This document shows, in pieces, positions 58,935 to 64,000 of a DNA stretch of 64,000 nt. Every line of letters begins with the position of its first letter. Positions within the stretch are counted from its first letter, which is position 1. The notes below the pieces were generated by a model. The model saw only the letters and a program-made list of their open reading frames with translations, did no database searches and had not been told where the DNA came from. Source of the DNA: Antedon mediterranea (lineage: Eukaryota; Echinodermata; Crinoidea; Comatulida; Antedonidae); contig NC_092676.1 of NCBI RefSeq assembly GCF_964355755.1, positions 11,268,288 through 11,332,287 on the forward strand, in the 5' to 3' direction. The translations under genes were made by a program, and so were the position numbers.

Positions 58935-60924
58935 TTTTTAATAAAAGAGGAAAAAAGCTAATAAAACAAGGTTTTAGAAAAATTACAGCTGCATACCTTT
59001 ATAGAATGTCATATCCGAACGGTATAGAACTCATTAAATAATTATAATTTCTGGTTTTTTTTCAACTGGAAGTACAATTTATTCACGGTATCTAGAAGTA
59101 TGTACTCCGTCTCCGCTGTCAGACATGCCTACGAGGTGATCCTGGGCTGTCCTATGCCAAATACATCATCTCCGTCACGGTCAGCTCCGTCCCATTCCCC
59201 CATATTTCGTTGTGACAGAGATGATGGCCAGTGACGGATATGACATTTTGTTATTGCCAGGGGCTTTTTTGTTGTACATTTTGTTTTGTATATCTTTATT
59301 ATGTTTTTACACTGTATATTAGACTTGCCCCAAGTCTGTATTTATTGTCTTTTTTTTATTTATTTGTTTTTATTTCGACCGCGATTTTTGTCTGAAACAG
59401 ACTTGTGAAACACGTATAGAAATCGATTTGCAAACCGCAAACATCCGATAAGAATGACGTAGGTTATCATACCGTATTTGGCTATATGGGGCGGGCGGTA
59501 TGTAAATAAGGATTTCGAATCAACCAATGATCATTTTATTTCAAAATGAAAAAGATCGAGTACCGTACGTACAGTGTGCTGAATGTACGATCGAGACTGA
59601 ACTGTTGAAATATAAAATCGTGTTGCCAAGTTGTTTTGTTTATTAATTGTTCTGGCCTAGGCCTCCTTCGTAGGCGGGTTCGTAGGGCTACTACAACTCG
59701 TACGTATGACCTTCCAAATAAAACGCCAATAAGGTACAATACCACCACCGACCGGCACACAACAGGGCTACACCACCACAGAACAGGACAGGGTCTGGGT
59801 GGGAATTAAATCAAATTTTCTCCACATAATAATGATCCATTCAATGTTTGATTTGGCGGAGAACTAGCCTATCATATCACTACGAGTTTTCATGTTCTTG
59901 GGAAAAATCTCAAATGTTTACCAGACTATTAGGCATATAAAATCATTTTTAGCCTTCAGAAACTTTCATCAATGTACCCAAGTACAGTACACATTGTCTA
60001 AACGTAACATAGCGTATGCGCATCATCGTCTTAGACGTTGAGTCTTTGAAATTCTGAAATATGAATATTAAAACGACGTACGAGTGAGTAGCCAATGGCA
60101 TGCGGCTGAAACTAGTCAACTGGATAATTTATGCACCAAGAATTCTTTGTGTCAAACCACGTGACTTATGCGTGTTTCCCCAGACGGAGTATCCAAACTC
60201 AAGTAATACACGTATGAAACGCCATATGTGCAAAAATATTAATATTTTTACAAAACTCCGTCTGGAGCCCAGACTAACTGTATATCTATGTGACTCTGGT
60301 CAATAAACATATTCAAATCATATCTTAAAAGTCATATCCGTCACATGATTTTTTAGGTTCGTCATATCCGTCACGGTTTCATCTCCGTCACATAGATATT
60401 TTATCCTTTTAAATCCTAAAATACTGTATTTCAGTTATGAACTTTATTATGTGGTATAATTGAAATATAAACAATATTCTTCTACTATGTCAATGGTTAG
60501 TAATATTAGTTTAACAGATTTTTGTAAGACATCAGTGACAGTCATACTATTTTTGGAAAATTTTTTTTTTTTTGAAAAGTAAATGGTTTTGAACGTATAA
60601 CATCATACTAATAAATGTTAAATTAAAGCAATCATTTTTTCATTAATCGAGAAAAAAATACTGTATCGTATCAAATAATTAATAATGGAAATAATTTTAT
60701 AATTCCTAACCCATTATTTTTTCTATCTCTGTAGCCTATCCATAAATGTGACGGATATGACAGCAACATGGAACCATGTATTTAAAAATACAAATAAAAT
60801 ATGAAATATATAATAGAAGATTGCGCCAAACATACATATGCTTGCCAATAAACTTTTAAAATTAAAAAGTTTTAAAATCGATTTTTTATAAACCTAAAAT
60901 TACACACTTACTGAAGAATGACCC
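58935..60924. other. Right interior of the 56995 element
   Basis: This is non-coding. A segment at 59105-59245 is rich in CTCCGTC/GTGACGGA words. Two adjacent GTCATATCCGTCAC copies lie at about 60332 and 60360. Their clustering may mark protein-binding sites. Confidence 0.4.
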
Positions 60925-60928
60925 AGAT

Positions 60929-62165
60929 GCCAGATTTGACCACTATGCCTACTTGCAAATGCTGTATATAAAATTAATTATGTATATAGCGCCCTCTGTC
61001 GCATTGACGGACGCTGCCATTGAAAATTATTGCGCAATAATTGGGTTGTCCATAAAAAAAGGTACGCATACTGGCCAAACCTACCCAACCCGTATAGATA
61101 CGAAACTGCATTAGCACCAGTTGGCCTACCTTAACCTTGTCCTTGCATCAGCAGGTTGTCTGCTGAGAATCAATGGAAATGAGGTTTTTACAGCACGTCT
61201 ACCTCTACCAACAATAGGAAAGCTTGCCATGCCCATTCCATGTGTTGTACCCGTACTCAAATCGTAGTAGTTTTGACAACCAAAAAAGCACGTTTTCTGC
61301 GCTCTCTCTCTCTCTCCCTCAGTCTCAATCAATCCTTCCTTACCATGTCCAAATAAAAACAAAATGCTCAGTTCCAGCTCAATCTGAAATTATAGTACTG
61401 TATGCCTAGTTCCCTAATAAATAGGTCTATTATACGTGTTTATAATGATTTCCTGGAAAACAATTTTCACAGAGTCTAAAAAATCTCAGTCGTCCAGGGC
61501 ACTTATTTAGTTTACGAATGCGCACTTAATTCATGGGATAGATGGACCGAAACAAAGAGGTGTCTGATCATTTCGGCCGCCAGTCATTTCGGCCGCCGGT
61601 TATGGAATTGCCAAATTCATGAACCGCCAAAAAGGACAAAATATGTATTGTTCATTTCGGCCGCCAGAATTGTAATTATTCTTGAATATGTATGACACGC
61701 CATGTGTGTTAAAATGGTATTAAGCCGAATCGGCGGTCAGAAACAGCAGCGATATTTATGGCAGGATTGCCCGCTTTTCGATACATTAAAAACAATCTCA
61801 TTTGCCGACTGATACGTAGCCCTACACCAGTTTTACTTAAAAATATATAGGCCCGGTAGCTTTTATTTTATATAGATAAAACGTCATCGTTTACATAAAA
61901 GGGGGAATGACGGATTTTGTAGTTTAGCGGCAGCGCGTGCATGGCACGCGTACAGCTCAATACGGCCGTTTCATCAGCAGCCAAAACAAAATATCGGTAA
62001 ATTTTTCAACCAATAAAGGTGCGCATGATCAGTCATTACCAAACAACCAGATGCCCAATCACATTGCAACAATTTGTCCTTCACGTCAAAGGTTAAAAAT
62101 TATCGCATTTATCCGATAATTATCTAATTTAAATGACAAAAAAAAGAATATCCGCGTATTTGATC
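60929..62165. other. Non-coding stretch with CATTTCGGCCGCCA repeats
   Basis: TCATTTCGGCCGCC occurs three times between 61568 and 61672. A CT-run is at ~61300. No gene is recognised. Confidence 0.45.
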
Positions 62166-62173
62166 GAACCCGC

Positions 62174-63299
62174 CAGTGGTGGCGCCAGCGGGGGGAAAAG
62201 GAAGCGGTTGGCCCGAACCATAAAACAGGGTCTGGTCACGTTTCTTTTCGCGCATAAATCTCGATCTAGGGTAGGTGGGTGAATGGGGTGGCTAGCCACC
62301 TCCCTCTTAATTCTAAAGGGGAAAAAAAAGATGCACCAAACCCGTGACCGTCGCTAGACGCGGATTTGACGCACTTGACTCTTTTAATTAAGTAGGCTAG
62401 AGCTATAGTTGTGTAAATAGGCCTACATAGTGAAAGAACTATTTATGAATTCAAGAGTTTAAAAAGAAAACGCAATTTAAAATCTTCGGAAAATACCCAC
62501 AACTGAGTTATTTTCAAAACACATGCACTCCCACTACCAGCATCACGTTGTCTTAGCTCGCTCCTCGTGTGAATGCTGACGTCATCACTCTCCAAAAATA
62601 CACCATTTTCCGCCCTGGTCCGTGTGCAAGCGTTAGCGTGGACCTGTATATTTACACCCCTGTACAGAGTAGAGTGTAATATCGTGAACTTTTTTCTCGC
62701 GTATGAAGGATTTTTATATAATGGTATGCAGTATAAACGATAAAAAAAACGATAAACATGATGTTCTTTTATTATTATTTCATAGGCATAAAAACATGAA
62801 ATGTCTTGTTCTATGTACACGGCCGAAAAAACGGCATTTTATTGATTTGTGTTATAGACACGGCGATTACGGCAATCATCATTGTATACGGTACTAAATT
62901 ACATTACGTTATTCACCCGGCTATAGGGTATATATCTGAGGTTAACAGACCACCAAAGCACAGTCGTACACTAAACACATGCACTATCGAGGCATTTTCG
63001 GATCAAAGTTTATTATTAGTTCGTCGAAAAAGATCCGTATTAGAGTATTTAGGAAAGATTTATTTAAATTTACATTATTATGTGACATTGTTATTAAATG
63101 TAATGGAAACAGTTGCTCTAGCCTATTAAACAGTGTGTAAGCATCTATTTTTTCAAAATTTTCTGAGGCTCGGGAGGGGGTCCTCCCAAACCCACCCCCG
63201 CTTTCGCGCGTACGGCCCCCGTGGGGGAATTCGGCCCCCCTGTCGGGGAATTCGCCCCCCCCCCCCCCCCCCGTCGGAGAAATCCTGGCGCCACCACTG
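62174..63299. mobile_element. hAT-like non-autonomous element, 1126 bp
   Basis: The perfect inverted ends CAGTGGTGGCGCCAG / CTGGCGCCACCACTG are flanked by GAACCCGC at 62166-62173 and 63300-63307. The 8-bp duplication is exact and typical of hAT. The right end is GC-rich with a C-run (63255-63272), as in the related 31161 terminus. Frames such as 62443-62820 and 62806-63129 have no recognisable domain. Confidence 0.85.
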
Positions 63300-63307
63300 G
63301 AACCCGC

Positions 63308-64000
63308 TTACTTGGATATTTGGACAAACAAATAAACAATGCATCGCGCGTCATCGCATGTTTATTGAAATTTAATATGAAGTGTGCAAAAAGCAAAAAA
63401 ACATTATAAAAAAAAAGATACACCTACTTGTTTAGCGCATAGTAACTGCTTAGCGTCGGATGTTTAGCCTGCCTTTGTTTTTTTAATATATTTATATATT
63501 TTATGACGAAATGCGTCCGACAATGACAAGAAAAATATGTACGGTTATCGTTAGCGGCGGTTTCAAAGATCATTGTTTAATGAGCCTTGTAAAACGCATC
63601 CTATGGCATTTTGTTTGGAATAGAAATGAAACTTCCCTTATCGCAAAGCTATCATTTTTTTAATAAGAAGGAGGTGATGCTGAAGTTGTTTTATGTGCCA
63701 GTCAAAAACACTTTTATTCGTATGTTTTACATTTATTATATTCATAAAGAAACACATTTTTACAAAGCACACGCATCTTCGGGACCTGTAAAATAACAAA
63801 AAAATAAACATTTAATCAATATTCATTTGGACCAAAATATTCAGACGGTAAAATAATATAACTTTAAATCTACGGCAAAAAAAAATGTATTTACATTGCA
63901 CAACTGATCTCTGGTTTAAATGACTATAGTTGTGGCGTTCCATAGACTTGGTAAAGTTATTTTTTTCACTGTAATACTGTACAGTTATTTCTGGCTATTT
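63308..64000. other. Non-coding stretch
   Basis: AT-rich to the window end, with no feature recognised. Confidence 0.4.

Larger units (their letters stand above)
56995..60924. mobile_element. 3.9-kb TIR element, AGAT target duplication
   Basis: GGGTCACTCTTCAGTAAGTG at the left is inverted at the right as CACTTACTGAAGAATGACCC, with one mismatch. AGAT flanks both (56991-56994 and 60925-60928). The interior holds several ATATCCGTCAC words in both orientations (57390, 59225, 60335, 60360, 60755) and a Helitron. No transposase was found. Confidence 0.75.

Noticed and set aside
62443-62820. 125-residue minus-strand frame as a host gene
   Set aside because: It lies wholly within the hAT-like element 62174-63299, with no recognisable domain and Arg/Cys composition typical of chance frames.
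1-64000. tRNA, rRNA or spliceosomal snRNA genes
   Set aside because: Reading for A/B boxes and for known snRNA core words gave no convincing candidate. A scan with tRNA and covariance models would be decisive, and I could not run it.

Overview
The window is AT-rich, intron-bearing eukaryotic genomic DNA with no recognisable host gene. It is almost entirely transposable elements nested in one another, plus satellite arrays. The mix (a Penelope-like element, BEL/Pao and Gypsy remnants, LINE fragments, PIF/Harbinger, a Helitron, hAT-like and TTAA-type elements, and several elements whose inverted ends are built from tandem repeats) suits a marine invertebrate, possibly an echinoderm or a relative. 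That placement is an inference. A palindromic AGGCCTAG-type word is scattered throughout.

Layout. 1-6.2 kb: inverted-repeat elements and a decayed Penelope-like retroelement (reverse transcriptase plus GIY-YIG) with an exact 735-bp tandem duplication at its 5' end. 7.1-22.0 kb: a Gypsy integrase scrap, then two inverted arms of a ~335-bp tandem repeat enclosing a Gypsy gag fragment. One arm is split by an 11,654-bp PIF/Harbinger transposon (9877-21530) with a 55-bp TIR and a TTA target duplication. Its two genes are a MADF/BESS Myb-like protein on + and a DDE transposase on -. Both have reconstructable open three-exon structures, and their 3' exons interleave antisense. The 7.1-kb first intron of the Myb-like gene carries a 1.1-kb foldback element and two ~2-kb elements head to head, forming a ~4-kb palindrome.

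22.0-30.2 kb: a hairpin MITE and another inverted pair of tandem-repeat arms (TGACGTCA-containing units) around an unexplained core. 30.2-32.4 kb: a hAT-like element abutting an internally deleted BEL/Pao gag. 32.8-35.1 kb: an element whose ends are GTACCC minisatellites. 35.4-41.1 kb: a block of 71-bp, ~200-bp and 164-bp tandem arrays between short inverted ends. 41.4-42.5 kb: a second copy of the 1.1-kb foldback family.

43.0-53.8 kb: a BEL/Pao retrotransposon on - with two LTRs, a GTGTT target duplication and an internal deletion fusing gag to reverse transcriptase. Its 5' LTR is split by a 5.5-kb element with AACTGGT-minisatellite ends (GTAC duplication), which itself holds two further elements. 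53.8-54.5 kb: the 3' end of a LINE. 54.8-55.4 kb: a TTAA-flanked MITE. 57.0-60.9 kb: a TIR element (AGAT duplication) holding a 1.45-kb non-autonomous Helitron. 62.2-63.3 kb: a hAT-like element with an exact 8-bp duplication.

The Harbinger element is the only one that still looks capable of coding for its own mobility. The rest are non-autonomous or broken. Boundaries given to the base rest on visible target duplications; the others are approximate.
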